A stretch of 64,000 nt of DNA from Spongiactinospora rosea (GTDB lineage: Bacteria; Actinomycetota; Actinomycetes; Streptosporangiales; Streptosporangiaceae). Both the position numbers and the translations under genes were made by a program. Shown in pieces: positions 1 through 8,327 of the stretch. Numbering within the stretch: the first letter of the stretch is position 1; the number at the start of each line of letters is the position of its first letter. The notes beneath the pieces were generated by a model that was not told the origin of the DNA, did not search any database, and saw nothing but the letters and a program-made list of their open reading frames with translations. The stretch spans positions 310,001 to 374,000 of the forward strand of contig NZ_QMEY01000002.1 of the NCBI RefSeq assembly GCF_003315795.1. Reading direction: 5' to 3'.

Positions 1-1
1 C

Positions 2-898
2 GGGCCGGCCATCCAGAGCGCGGTCGGCGACGGCGCGGCGTTCGGCCTGAACATCGCCTACATCGAGCAGCACGCCCCGCTGGGGCTGGCGCACTGCGTG
101 ATGATCGCCCAGGACTTCCTGGGCGACGCCGACTTCCTGCTCTATCTCGGCGACAACGTCATCATCGACGGCGTGGGGCCGCTGCTGGACGCGTTCTGGC
201 GGTCCCGGCCGGACGCGATGGTGATGACCGGCAAGGTCGGCAACCCGTCGGAGTACGGCGTGGCCGAGGTCGGCCCCGGCGGTGTCGTGACCGGCCTGGC
301 GGAGAAGCCCGCCACGCCGCGCAGCGACCTGGCGCTGGTCGGCGCGTACGTCTTCACCCCGGTCATCCACCAGGCGGTGCGCAGCATCAAGCCGAGCTGG
401 CGCAACGAACGGGAGATCACCGACGCCATCGACTGGCTGCTGCGCAGCGGCTGGCGGGTGGAGTCGCACCTGCACGGCGGCTACTGGAAGGACACCGGCA
501 AGGCCGAGGACCTGCTGGAGTGCAACCGGGCGGTGCTGGACACCGCCGAACGGTCGATCAAGGGGCAGGTGGACGACACCTGCGTGATCCACGGGCCGGT
601 CATCATCGAGGAGGGCGCGCAGGTCAGCGGCTCGCGCATCACGGGCCCGGCGGTGATCGGGGTCGCGGCGGTGGTACGCGACAGCCAGGTCGGCCCGTAC
701 ACCAGCATCGGCGCCGACTGCGACATCGCCGGGGCCGCCATCGAGAACTCCGTGGTCTGCGCGGGCAGCACCGTGCGGGGCAGCCTGCGCAACTCGCTGA
801 TCGGCCGGGAGGCCAAGGTCAGCGGGGACATCGGCCGCCCGGCCAGCCTCGTCCTCGGCGACCACAGCCAGGCCCTGCTGCACGGGGCGGCCTCATGA
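2..898 (+). CDS. rmlA: Glucose-1-phosphate thymidylyltransferase, 5' end missing
   Basis: Makes dTDP-glucose from glucose-1-phosphate and dTTP, the first step of dTDP-deoxysugar supply. The open frame enters from the left edge, so the nucleotide-binding N-terminus and the start lie outside. About 298 residues remain, including the core ([36 protein letters not shown]). A C-terminal left-handed beta-helix tail is rich in I/V-G turns, as in long StrD-type enzymes of about 355 aa. The stop overlaps the next ATG (ATGA at 895-898), so it is co-translated with the carboxylase genes. It pairs functionally with the 4,6-dehydratase at 26.6 kb and the two glycosyltransferases at 13.8-16.1 kb. Family is clear; the sugar made is unknown. 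Confidence 0.9.
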   Translation, partial: GPAIQSAVGDGAAFGLNIAYIEQHAPLGLAHCVMIAQDFLGDADFLLYLGDNVIIDGVGPLLDAFWRSRPDAMVMTGKVGNPSEYGVAEVGPGGVVTGLAEKPATPRSDLALVGAYVFTPVIHQAVRSIKPSWRNEREITDAIDWLLRSGWRVESHLHGGYWKDTGKAEDLLECNRAVLDTAERSIKGQVDDTCVIHGPVIIEEGAQVSGSRITGPAVIGVAAVVRDSQVGPYTSIGADCDIAGAAIENSVVCAGSTVRGSLRNSLIGREAKVSGDIGRPASLVLGDHSQALLHGAAS

Positions 899-2583
899 CC
901 GTCACCGTGGAGAACACCTGGCTGATCTGCCCCGGCTGCGCCGACCTGGTCTTCCGCCCGAAGTACGAGCGGGGCCAGCGGGTCTGCCCGGGCTGCGGGC
1001 ACCACGCCAGGCTGACCGCCCGCGAACGCCTGGACGGCCTGCTGGACCTCGGCTCGCAGAAACCGATCGAGACGGCGCTGGCCGACGACGACCCGCTCGG
1101 CTTCACCGACACCCGGCCCTACCGGCGGCGGCTGGCCGCCGCGCGGGAGGCCACCGGGATGCGCGAGGCCGCGCTGTGCGCCTCCGGGACCATCGAGTCC
1201 CATCCGGTCGTGGTGGCCTGCCTGGACTTCTCCTTCGTCGGCGGCTCGCTCGGCTCGGGCGTCGGCGAACTGGTGACGGTCGCGGCCGAGAAGGCGCTGG
1301 CGGAACGGGTGCCGCTGCTGATCGTGACCGCCTCGGGCGGCGCGCGCATGCAGGAGGGCGCGCTGTCGCTGATGCAGATGGCCAAGTGCAGCCAGGCGCT
1401 GGCCCGGCTGGACGAGGCGGGCATCCTCACCGTCGCGCTGATCACCGACCCCACCTACGGCGGGGTGGCGGCCTCGTTCGCCACGCTGCCCGACGTGCTG
1501 ATCGCCGAGCCGGGGGCGCACCTGGGCTTCGCGGGGCCGCGGGTGATCGCGCAGACGATCCGGCAGGAGCTGCCCGCGGGGTTCCAGACGGCGGAGTTCC
1601 TGCTGGCCCGGGGGCTGATCGACGCGGTGGTGCCGCGTACGGCGCTGCGCCGTACGCTGGCCCGGCTGCTCGCCGCCGCCCGCCCCGACGCCATCGGCGA
1701 CGGGACCGCCGTGCCGCCCGGCGAGTGGCTGGTGCGCGACCCGGCCACGCTGCCCCGGCGGGCCGCCTGGGACGCGGTACGGCTGGCCAGGGAGGCGGCC
1801 CGGCCGACCGCGCTGGACTACGCCGGGATGATCCTGGAGGACTTCATCGAGCTGCGCGGCGACCGGGCGGGCAAGGACTGCCCGGCCGTCGTCGGCGGCA
1901 TCGGGCGACTGCGCGGCCGGGGCGTGATGCTCATCGGCCACCAGAAGGGCCACGACACCGCCGAACGCGTCAGACGCAACTTCGGCATGCCGACCCCCGC
2001 CGGTTACCGCAAGGCGATGCGGCTGATGCGGCTGGCCGCCAAGCTCGGCCTGCCGGTGGTCACGCTGGTGGACACGCCGGGGGCGTACCCGGGGATCGAG
2101 GCCGAGGAGGAGGGCCAGGCGTGGGCCATCGCCGAGAGCCAGCGCCTGATGTCCGGCCTGCCGGTGCCCGTGGTGACCGTCATCACCGGCGAGGGCGGCA
2201 GCGGCGGCGCGCTGGCCCTGGCGGTCTCCGACCGCGTGCTCGCGCTGTCCAACGCGGTCTACTCCGTGATCAGTCCCGAGGGGTGCGCCGCGATCCTGTG
2301 GAAGGACGCCGCCGCCGCCCCGCAGGCCGCCGAGGCGCTGCGCCTTTCCGCCCCCGAGCTGCTGCGGCAGGGCATCGTCGACGCGGTCATCACCGAGCCC
2401 GGCGAGGGCGCGCACACGGCGCCCGCGCGCACCGCCGAGCTGATCCAGACCGCCGTACGGCGGGCCTGCGACGACCTGGCCGCGCTGCCGCCCGCCGAGC
2501 TGGTGGAACGGCGGCGGCGGCGTTTCCGCAGTTATGGCAGCCCTTCTACGGAGGAGACGAGATGGCCGATCACGGCGACCTGA
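895..2583 (+). CDS. Acetyl-CoA carboxylase carboxyltransferase, beta-alpha fusion (AccD-AccA)
   Basis: Transfers CO2 from carboxybiotin to acetyl-CoA, giving malonyl-CoA extender. The 562-aa protein starts with an AccD-type zinc ribbon (CPGC ... CPGC, residues about 12-35). An AccD crotonase-fold half follows ([29 protein letters not shown]), then from about residue 290 an AccA half ([46 protein letters not shown]). Fusion of the two subunits in one chain recurs in aromatic polyketide clusters. Start chosen at 895 because it overlaps the previous stop. The 3' end overlaps accB by 22 bp. With AccB and AccC it forms a complete dedicated carboxylase. Confidence 0.93.
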   Translation: MTVTVENTWLICPGCADLVFRPKYERGQRVCPGCGHHARLTARERLDGLLDLGSQKPIETALADDDPLGFTDTRPYRRRLAAAREATGMREAALCASGTIESHPVVVACLDFSFVGGSLGSGVGELVTVAAEKALAERVPLLIVTASGGARMQEGALSLMQMAKCSQALARLDEAGILTVALITDPTYGGVAASFATLPDVLIAEPGAHLGFAGPRVIAQTIRQELPAGFQTAEFLLARGLIDAVVPRTALRRTLARLLAAARPDAIGDGTAVPPGEWLVRDPATLPRRAAWDAVRLAREAARPTALDYAGMILEDFIELRGDRAGKDCPAVVGGIGRLRGRGVMLIGHQKGHDTAERVRRNFGMPTPAGYRKAMRLMRLAAKLGLPVVTLVDTPGAYPGIEAEEEGQAWAIAESQRLMSGLPVPVVTVITGEGGSGGALALAVSDRVLALSNAVYSVISPEGCAAILWKDAAAAPQAAEALRLSAPELLRQGIVDAVITEPGEGAHTAPARTAELIQTAVRRACDDLAALPPAELVERRRRRFRSYGSPSTEETRWPITAT

Positions 2584-3026
2584 TGGAATCGGTGTACCGG
2601 CACGCGGTTGGCTTCGCCAACGAGGTCGGCGGGCCGATCCGCCGGCTGAAGGTCACGGTGGGGGAGGTCAGCCTGGAGGCGGAGTGGCCCGCCCCCGGCG
2701 ATCCGGGGCCGCTGGTCCCGCATCTCGCCGACCTCAACGGCCACCACGCGCCCGCGCCGCCGTCCGAGCAGCCGGCCGCGGCGGCGGTGTCGGTCGTCCA
2801 GTCGCCCATGGTCGGCACGTTCTACCGGTCGCCCGAGCCCGGCGCCCCGCCGTTCGTCAAGGAGGGCGACATCATCACGCCCGGCCAGCAGGTCGGGATC
2901 GTCGAGGCGATGAAGATGATGAACCCGGTCCAGGCCGTCACCGGGGGCCGGATCGCCAAGGTCCTGGCCGAGGACGCCGGGGCCGTGGAGTACGGCCAGG
3001 CGCTGTTCGCGCTGGAGGAGGGCTGA
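2562..3026 (+). CDS. accB: Biotin carboxyl carrier protein AccB
   Basis: Carries biotin between the carboxylase and carboxyltransferase. Of 154 aa, the N-terminal third is unlike the core, a Pro/Ala linker spans about residues 60-80, and the C-terminal biotinyl domain has the EAMKMMN site whose Lys is biotinylated. The ATG at 2562 follows a strong GGAGGAG site and lies inside the end of accAD. The stop overlaps the accC start (TGATG at 3024-3028). Its place between the carboxyltransferase and biotin carboxylase supports one malonyl-CoA-forming complex for the polyketide synthase. Confidence 0.93.
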   Translation: MADHGDLMESVYRHAVGFANEVGGPIRRLKVTVGEVSLEAEWPAPGDPGPLVPHLADLNGHHAPAPPSEQPAAAAVSVVQSPMVGTFYRSPEPGAPPFVKEGDIITPGQQVGIVEAMKMMNPVQAVTGGRIAKVLAEDAGAVEYGQALFALEEG

Positions 3027-4375
3027 TGTTCGACAGCGTGCTGATCGCCAACCGCGGGGAGATCGCCCTGCGGGTCGCCCGGACCTGCAAGGAGATGGGC
3101 ATCCGCACGATCGCGGTGTACTCCTCCGCCGACGAGGACTCCCCCGTCGTCCACCTGGCCGACGAGGCGGTGCGGATCGGCCCGCCGCAGGCCAAGCGCA
3201 GCTACCTGTACGCGCCCGCCGTGCTCCAGGCGGCCCACCAGACCGGCGCGCAGGCCGTCCACCCCGGCTACGGCTTCCTGTCGGAGGACGCCGACTTCGC
3301 CGAGATGTGCCGGGCCGAGGGGCTGACGTTCATCGGGCCGCCGCCGGAGATCCTGGCCATGCTGGGCGACAAGGCCGAGGCGCTGCGGGTGCTGTCGGGC
3401 GCGGGCATCGACGTCCTGCCGGGCACCCACCGGCCGATCGCCACGGCGGGCGAGGCCGCCGACGCGGCGGCCGGGATCGGTTTCCCGATCATCGTCAAGG
3501 CGCTGGCCGGGGGCGGCGGCCGGGGGATGGCCATCGCCAGGCGGCCGTCGGAGCTGGCCGACGCGTACGCCCAGGCCCGCAACTCCGCGCAGGCCGTGTT
3601 CGGCGACGAGCGGGTCTACCTGGAGCGCTACGTGGAGTCGGCGCGGCACGTCGAGGTGCAGGTGCTGGCCGGGACCGACGGCCAGGTCCTGCACCTGGGC
3701 GCGCGGGACTGCTCGGTGCAGCGGCGGCGGCAGAAGCTCATCGAGGAGACCCCGGTGCCCGGCCTGCCCGAGCGGGACGCGGCCCGGCTGTGCGAGCAGG
3801 TGGTGGCGGCGGCCCGCGCGATCGGGTACGTGGGGGCGGGCACGTTCGAGTTCCTGCTGGACGACGCGGGCCGCTTCCACTGCATCGAGGTCAACTGCCG
3901 GATCCAGGTCGAGCACCCGGTGACCGAGATGATCACCGGCGTGGACCTGGTACGCGAACAGCTCAACGTGGCCGCCACCGGCAGCCCCGGCATCACCCAG
4001 GCGGACATCCGGCTTTCCGGGGCCGCGATCGAGTGCCGGATCAACGCCGAGGACCCGGCCAGGGGCTTCCTGCCCTCGCCCGGCACGGTGGAGTCCCTGA
4101 CGCTGCCGGCCGGGCCGTTCACCCGGGTGGACGAGTACGTGCGGCCCGGGATGAGCATCCCGCCGTTCTACGACCCGCTGCTGGCCAAGGTCAGCGTGTG
4201 GGCCCCGGACCGGGAGCAGGCCATCGCGCGCATGGAGCGGGCGCTGGCCGAGTGCGCGGTGACCGGGCCGGGCATCCGTACCACGACCGGCTTCCTGACC
4301 AGCGTGCTCGCCCACCCGCTGTTCCGCGACGGCAAGCACACCACGGCGCTGATCGAGAACCTGAGCGTCGCCTGA
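3026..4375 (+). CDS. accC: Biotin carboxylase AccC
   Basis: ATP-dependent carboxylation of biotin on AccB. The 449 aa match the usual bacterial AccC length. Seen: N-terminal ANRGEIALRVARTCKEMG, Gly-rich ATP-grasp loop (KALAGGGGRGMAI), RDCSVQRRRQKLIEE, and the catalytic EVNCRIQVEHPVTE stretch. That last stretch normally reads EMNxRxQVEH, so the Met/Asn context is slightly altered but the E, N, R and QVEH residues are kept. Last gene of the four-gene plus-strand operon; a 13-bp hairpin follows. Confidence 0.93.
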   Translation: MFDSVLIANRGEIALRVARTCKEMGIRTIAVYSSADEDSPVVHLADEAVRIGPPQAKRSYLYAPAVLQAAHQTGAQAVHPGYGFLSEDADFAEMCRAEGLTFIGPPPEILAMLGDKAEALRVLSGAGIDVLPGTHRPIATAGEAADAAAGIGFPIIVKALAGGGGRGMAIARRPSELADAYAQARNSAQAVFGDERVYLERYVESARHVEVQVLAGTDGQVLHLGARDCSVQRRRQKLIEETPVPGLPERDAARLCEQVVAAARAIGYVGAGTFEFLLDDAGRFHCIEVNCRIQVEHPVTEMITGVDLVREQLNVAATGSPGITQADIRLSGAAIECRINAEDPARGFLPSPGTVESLTLPAGPFTRVDEYVRPGMSIPPFYDPLLAKVSVWAPDREQAIARMERALAECAVTGPGIRTTTGFLTSVLAHPLFRDGKHTTALIENLSVA

Positions 4376-4385
4376 ACGAACGAAA

Positions 4386-4415
4386 CGGCGTGGCGTCCGG
4401 ATGGACGCCACGCCG
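4386..4415. terminator. Bidirectional hairpin terminator
   Basis: Perfect inverted repeat: 13-bp stem (4386-4398 with 4403-4415) and a 4-base loop GGAT. It lies between the convergent accC (+) and DUF1772 (-) genes. No long T-run, as usual in high-GC actinomycetes. Confidence 0.8.
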
Positions 4416-4432
4416 CGAGGGCCGCGCGGGGT

Positions 4433-4888
4433 TCAGCTCATCGCGAGGGCCACGCTGTTGGCCGTCAGGGCCACCACGGCGATCGTGGTGCGCAGCAGGT
4501 GCCAGGCCCGCCAGCGCGGCCGGGGGTCGGCCCAGTCGTCGGGGATCGAGTCCGGTTCCAGCTTGCGCAGGATCCGGTTGATCGGCACGTTGGCCAGGTG
4601 CGACACCCCGGCCACCGCGATCATCAGCACGACCGTCGTCCCGTACAGCGTCCTCGCGCCGCCCGGCCCGGACAGCACGGCCAGGGCCAGGTCCGCCAGC
4701 GCGGTGCCCAGCACCAGGATCGGCATCACCGGGTCCCAGTTACGGCCGAGCAGGTTGGTGGTGTAGAGGTAGCGGTCGGCGGGCATCGCCATCAGCGCGG
4801 GCACCACGCTCAGCGCCACCGCGAACAGCACCCCCGCCACCACCCCGCTGGTCACCAGCACCACCACGGCCAGCAGTGAAACCGCCAT
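4433..4888 (-). CDS. DUF1772 membrane protein (anthrone oxygenase-like)
   Basis: A 151-aa protein with about four hydrophobic segments and the DUF1772 signature NWDPVMPI ... HLANVPINR ... PDDWADPRPRWRAWHLLRT. Family members act in aromatic polyketide clusters as cofactor-free anthrone oxygenases or as partners of oxygenases; the role here is inferred. A GTG three bases upstream (4891) is an alternative start; ATG 4888 is preferred for its GGAG spacing. Last gene of the operon ACP, amidotransferase, acyltransferase, DUF1772; the previous stop is only 4 bp away. A paralogue with the same signature lies at 22829-23290. Confidence 0.8.
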   Translation of the reverse strand: MAVSLLAVVVLVTSGVVAGVLFAVALSVVPALMAMPADRYLYTTNLLGRNWDPVMPILVLGTALADLALAVLSGPGGARTLYGTTVVLMIAVAGVSHLANVPINRILRKLEPDSIPDDWADPRPRWRAWHLLRTTIAVVALTANSVALAMS

Positions 4889-4892
4889 CACC

Positions 4893-5888
4893 TCACACTC
4901 CTTCAGTGACCAACTGGTCGAGTTCGGCCATTGCCGCCTCCCAGGCGGCGAGCGTGCCGTCCGGGGTGGACGGCAGTGGCGCGAACGCGTTGCTGTGGCC
5001 CGAGCGCAGGCTCGGGTGCCGCCGGGCGAACATCGTGAGGGTCCGCCCGGGGCCGGCCTCCACCAGCGTGTGGCCGCCCTCGGCGAGCAGGCCGGAAAGC
5101 GCCGCCCAGAACCGGACCGGCCGGGCGAGCTGGCCCGCCCAGAACTCCGGGTTCACCGCCTCGGCCGGGCTGACCGCGCGGCCGGTCGCGGTGGACCTGA
5201 TCGGCACCCGCGGCGGGGCCAGCGGCACCCCGGCGAACCCGGCCGCGAACCGTTCCGCCGCCGCCGACACCGCCGGGCAGTGGAACGGCTGGAGCGCGGC
5301 GACCGGCCGGGTGATCACGTTCTCCCTGGCCAGGTCGGCGGCCAGCTCGGACAGCCATGGCTGCGGGCCCGCCACGATCGTGTGCCGGGGCGCGTTGATG
5401 GCCGCCACCGCCACGCCCGCCGCCCGGTACCGCTCGCCGATCCGGGCTTCCAGGTCATCGGCCGCCACCCCGGCGGCGAGCATCCCGCCGGGGACGACCG
5501 TGGCCATCGCCGCGCTGCGCGCCGCCATCAGCCGGGCCGCCCCGGCCAGGTCGAACACCCCGGCCAGGCAGGCCGCGGCCAGCTCGCCCACGCTGTGCCC
5601 GATCAGGGCGGCGGGCCGCAGGCCGCGGGCCAGCAGCGTGCGGCCCAGCGCGTGCCCGACCGCGAACAGCAGCGGCTGCGCCCGGCTCGCGTCGTCCAGC
5701 GGCACCGCCGGGGCGTCGCTCAGCCAGTCGGCGCGCAGCCGCCGCCCCTCCTCGCCCATCAGGGCGAAGAACTCGTCCATGGCGGCGGTGAACACCGGCT
5801 CGACGCCGTACAGCTCGACCGCCATGCCGGGGTACTGCGCCCCCTGTCCGGGGAACAGCAGCACCACCGGTCTCGTCGGCTCGCCCAT
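4893..5888 (-). CDS. Discrete acyltransferase (malonyl-CoA:ACP transacylase family)
   Basis: Moves an acyl group between CoA or a carrier protein and an ACP. The 331 aa show the FabD-type FPGQGAQ loop, nucleophile motif GHSVGE (Ser99) and the second catalytic histidine in a QPFH context, rather than the GAFH/HAFH typical of malonyl-specific enzymes. Stand-alone acyltransferases in aromatic or macrolactam clusters can supply malonyl-ACP, remove unwanted starters, or pass a starter from one carrier to another. Which applies here is not decidable, though it is the only discrete AT seen and could serve either PKS. Spaced 18 bp after the amidotransferase gene. Confidence 0.85.
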   Translation of the reverse strand: MGEPTRPVVLLFPGQGAQYPGMAVELYGVEPVFTAAMDEFFALMGEEGRRLRADWLSDAPAVPLDDASRAQPLLFAVGHALGRTLLARGLRPAALIGHSVGELAAACLAGVFDLAGAARLMAARSAAMATVVPGGMLAAGVAADDLEARIGERYRAAGVAVAAINAPRHTIVAGPQPWLSELAADLARENVITRPVAALQPFHCPAVSAAAERFAAGFAGVPLAPPRVPIRSTATGRAVSPAEAVNPEFWAGQLARPVRFWAALSGLLAEGGHTLVEAGPGRTLTMFARRHPSLRSGHSNAFAPLPSTPDGTLAAWEAAMAELDQLVTEGV

Positions 5889-5906
5889 GTGCGCCTCTCA
5901 GCAACC

Positions 5907-7757
5907 TCAATAGTCCAGCGTGACGTCGTATTCGGTGAACCACCTGGTCATCCAGAGGGCCATCTCCAGGCTGCCCCGGTCGTAGGGCCGGCTGACGTGG
6001 CCGGCCGGCCGCTGTACGGCCCGCTTGACCTTCTCGGGGTCGAGCAGCCCGGCGATCGGCCGTTCGCCGCCGTCGGTCAGCTCGCCGAGTTCGTCGCGCA
6101 GGGCCTGTTCGTAGGCCGGGTCCTGGGTCGCCGGGTACGGCGTCTTGACCCGGTCCCGTACGGCCTCCGGCAGCAGGTCGCCCACGGCGGCCCGGAGCAG
6201 CCCCTTCTCCCTGCCGTCGAACACCTTCATCGCCCAGGGGACGTTGAAGACGTACTCGATCAGCCGGTGGTCCAGGAACGGCACCCGGACCTCCAGGGAA
6301 CTCGCCATGCTCATCCGGTCCTTGCGGTCCAGCAGCGTCTGCAGGAACCGGGTGAGGTTGAGGTAGGTCACCTCGCGCATGCGGCGTTCCAGCGCGTCCT
6401 CGCCGGGCAGCACCGGCACCTCGGCCAGCGCCTCGTGGTACCGGGCCAGCCGGTGGGTCTGAAGGTCCAGCTTGTCCTTCAGCTCGTCGGCCAGCAGGCC
6501 GAGCCCGCCGAAGTACCGCGCCGAGCCCGGCGTCAGCCAGGGGAACGTGCCCGCGTGCACCGCCGCCTGGTTGAAGAACCACCGGTAGCCGCCGAACAGC
6601 TCGTCGGCGCCCTCGCCGGACAGCGCGACCGTGGATCGCTCGCGGATCGCCCGGCACAGCAGGTACAGCGACGGCCACATGTCGCCCCAGAACGCCGGTG
6701 GCTGGTCGTTGGCGCGCAGCACCGCCGCGCGCACCGGATCGGCCACCAGGTCAGCGCTGTTCAGCAGCACCTCGGTGTGCTCCGCGCCGACGTGGGCGGC
6801 CAGCGCGGCGGCGAACGGCCGGTCGGGGGCGCCGCGCACGGCGTCCGGCCGGAAGTCGTTCTCGGCGCTGGTGAACGCCACCGAGAACGACCGCACCGGG
6901 CCGGCCCCGTCCGCGGCCAGCCGGTCGGCGGCCAGGGCCGTCAGCGCGGAGGAGTCCAGCCCGCCGGAGAGCAGCGTGCAGACCGGTACGTCGGCCAGCA
7001 GCTGCCGCCCGACGATGTCCTCCAGCAGCCCGCGTACCGTGCCCACCGTGGTGTCCAGGTCGTCGGTGTGCTCGCGGGCCTCGATCGACCAGTACCGCTG
7101 CTTGGCCAGCCCGCTACGGCGCAGGCGTACCAGGTGGCCGGGCCGCACCTCGTGCAGGCCGGAGAAGACCGCCCGCTCGGGCGTCTTCACCATGTCCAGG
7201 AACTCGCGCATGCCGTCCAGGCCGACCCGGCGCGGCACGCCGGGGTGAGCGAGGATGGCCTTGGGCTCCGAGCCGAACAGCAGCCCGCCGCCGGTGGGGT
7301 GGTAGTACAGCGGCTTGATGCCGAGCCGGTCGCGGACCAGCAGCAGCTCCTGGGCGCGCACGTCCCACACGCCCATGGCGAACATGCCGTTCAGCCGCTC
7401 CGCGAACCGGTCGCCCCACTGGAGGTAGGCGCGCAGCGCCACCTCGGTGTCGCTGCGCGTCCGGAACTCGTGCCCGTAGGAGATCAGCTCGGTGCGCAGC
7501 TCCCGGTAGTTGTAGATCTCCCCGCAGAACGTCAGCGCCGCCAGGGTCCTGCCGTCCTCCCGGGCGGCCATCGGCTGATGGCCGCCTTCCAGGTCGATGA
7601 CGGACAGGCGGCGGTGCCCGAGCAGGACGTGCCGGTCCTGCCACAGGCCCTCGTCGTCGGGACCTCGGTGACTCATCGTGGCCGTCATCGCCTCGGCCGT
7701 GGCCGTGTGGCGGGTCAGGTCACGGGTGAAGTCCACCCAGCCGGCGATTCCGCACAT
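5907..7757 (-). CDS. Asparagine synthetase-like amidotransferase
   Basis: Class II glutamine amidotransferase/ATP-dependent amide synthetase of 616 aa, the length of AsnB. It begins MCGIAGW, so Cys2 becomes the N-terminal nucleophile. The glutaminase half runs to about residue 200 (RGPDDEG, GEIYNYRELR, SDTEV). The synthetase half has the pyrophosphatase loop SGGLDSS (264-270) and SGEGADELFGGY. Start set at 7757 from this fixed N-terminus and a GAGGAG site. In aromatic polyketide clusters such enzymes amidate the polyketide carboxylate, giving amides, lactams or amino acid conjugates (PdmN of pradimicin is such a ligase). This predicts nitrogen in the aromatic product. Confidence 0.9.
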   Translation of the reverse strand: MCGIAGWVDFTRDLTRHTATAEAMTATMSHRGPDDEGLWQDRHVLLGHRRLSVIDLEGGHQPMAAREDGRTLAALTFCGEIYNYRELRTELISYGHEFRTRSDTEVALRAYLQWGDRFAERLNGMFAMGVWDVRAQELLLVRDRLGIKPLYYHPTGGGLLFGSEPKAILAHPGVPRRVGLDGMREFLDMVKTPERAVFSGLHEVRPGHLVRLRRSGLAKQRYWSIEAREHTDDLDTTVGTVRGLLEDIVGRQLLADVPVCTLLSGGLDSSALTALAADRLAADGAGPVRSFSVAFTSAENDFRPDAVRGAPDRPFAAALAAHVGAEHTEVLLNSADLVADPVRAAVLRANDQPPAFWGDMWPSLYLLCRAIRERSTVALSGEGADELFGGYRWFFNQAAVHAGTFPWLTPGSARYFGGLGLLADELKDKLDLQTHRLARYHEALAEVPVLPGEDALERRMREVTYLNLTRFLQTLLDRKDRMSMASSLEVRVPFLDHRLIEYVFNVPWAMKVFDGREKGLLRAAVGDLLPEAVRDRVKTPYPATQDPAYEQALRDELGELTDGGERPIAGLLDPEKVKRAVQRPAGHVSRPYDRGSLEMALWMTRWFTEYDVTLDY

Positions 7758-7767
7758 CCGCCGCTCC

Positions 7768-8025
7768 TCAGGAGGTACCGGTGAGGGCCTGGTTGACCAC
7801 GTTGAGCAGGTCGGCCGGCGTCTTGGCGCCGCCCGCGGTCTCCTCCGGGATCTCCAGGTCGTACTCCCGCTCGATGGCGCCGACCGTGTTGAACAGCGCC
7901 AGTGAGTCATAGCCCAGCGACTCGAAGGTCACGTCCAGGATGTCGCCGTCCAGCCGCACCCCCTCGTCCTCGCCCGCGCTCTCGCGCAGCAGCCGGACCA
8001 GCGTCTCAACCGTCATCTCCCGCAT
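7768..8025 (-). CDS. Type II PKS acyl carrier protein
   Basis: An 85-aa ACP with the phosphopantetheine site LGYDSL and the usual type II PKS pattern (MTVETL..LLRESAGEDEGV, DVTFESLGYDSLAL, IEREYDL). It carries the growing poly-beta-ketone. ATG 8025 was chosen; ATG 8016 (MTVETL) has a closer GGGAG and is an alternative. It heads the minus operon with the amidotransferase 10 bp downstream. It is the only type II ACP in the left cluster yet lies about 12 kb from the KS genes, unusual because KS, CLF and ACP are normally adjacent. Confidence 0.9.
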   Translation of the reverse strand: MREMTVETLVRLLRESAGEDEGVRLDGDILDVTFESLGYDSLALFNTVGAIEREYDLEIPEETAGGAKTPADLLNVVNQALTGTS

Positions 8026-8177
8026 CTTCCGCCCTTTCAGTCGGACCGATGACTCTCTGCGGGAAACTGTCCGGCGGCCCGCTCGACGGACGTTGAACGA
8101 GGGCTGGACCGGTTGTCCGACCGGCGCTCCAGCCGTACTCCAGCCAGACGACAGATCACGCGACCACGGTCGTCCCC
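8026..8177. promoter_or_regulatory. Divergent intergenic region, ACP operon / P450 operon
   Basis: About 150 bp separate the minus-strand ACP operon from the plus-strand small peptide and P450. It must hold promoters for both directions. I see no clear -35/-10 pair or strong operator. Confidence 0.4.
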
Positions 8178-8324
8178 ATGAGGCTGCCGTTGGGCGAATG
8201 GCTGCGGGCCTGTGCCCGGACCTTGGCGGACCATCCGCCTCTGATGTTCTACGACCCCGGGCTGTGGGCCTGCCCGGATGACAGCGACGAAGGCGACGAG
8301 GCCGACGCGGCGCGAAGGAGTTAG
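8178..8324 (+). CDS. Possible 48-aa peptide upstream of P450
   Basis: ATG 8178 to TAG 8322-8324 encodes 48 residues. The N-terminus is amphipathic (MRLPLGEWLRACARTLADH), there is a FYDPGLWACP core, and the tail is acidic (DDSDEGDEADAA). The stop is 3 bp before the P450 ATG, and the ribosome site for the P450 (GAAGGAG) overlaps its last codons, as expected for translational coupling. No family recognised. It may be a coupling peptide or a partner of the P450; it could also be chance in GC-rich DNA. Confidence 0.4.
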   Translation: MRLPLGEWLRACARTLADHPPLMFYDPGLWACPDDSDEGDEADAARRS

Positions 8325-8327
8325 CCG

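Noticed and set aside
481..2415. 644-residue minus-strand frame opposite the carboxylase genes
   Set aside because: Arg/Gly/His-rich shadow of rmlA and accAD; no recognisable motif.
4995..7784. 929-residue plus-strand frame opposite acyltransferase and amidotransferase
   Set aside because: Shadow of well-supported minus-strand genes with intact active sites.
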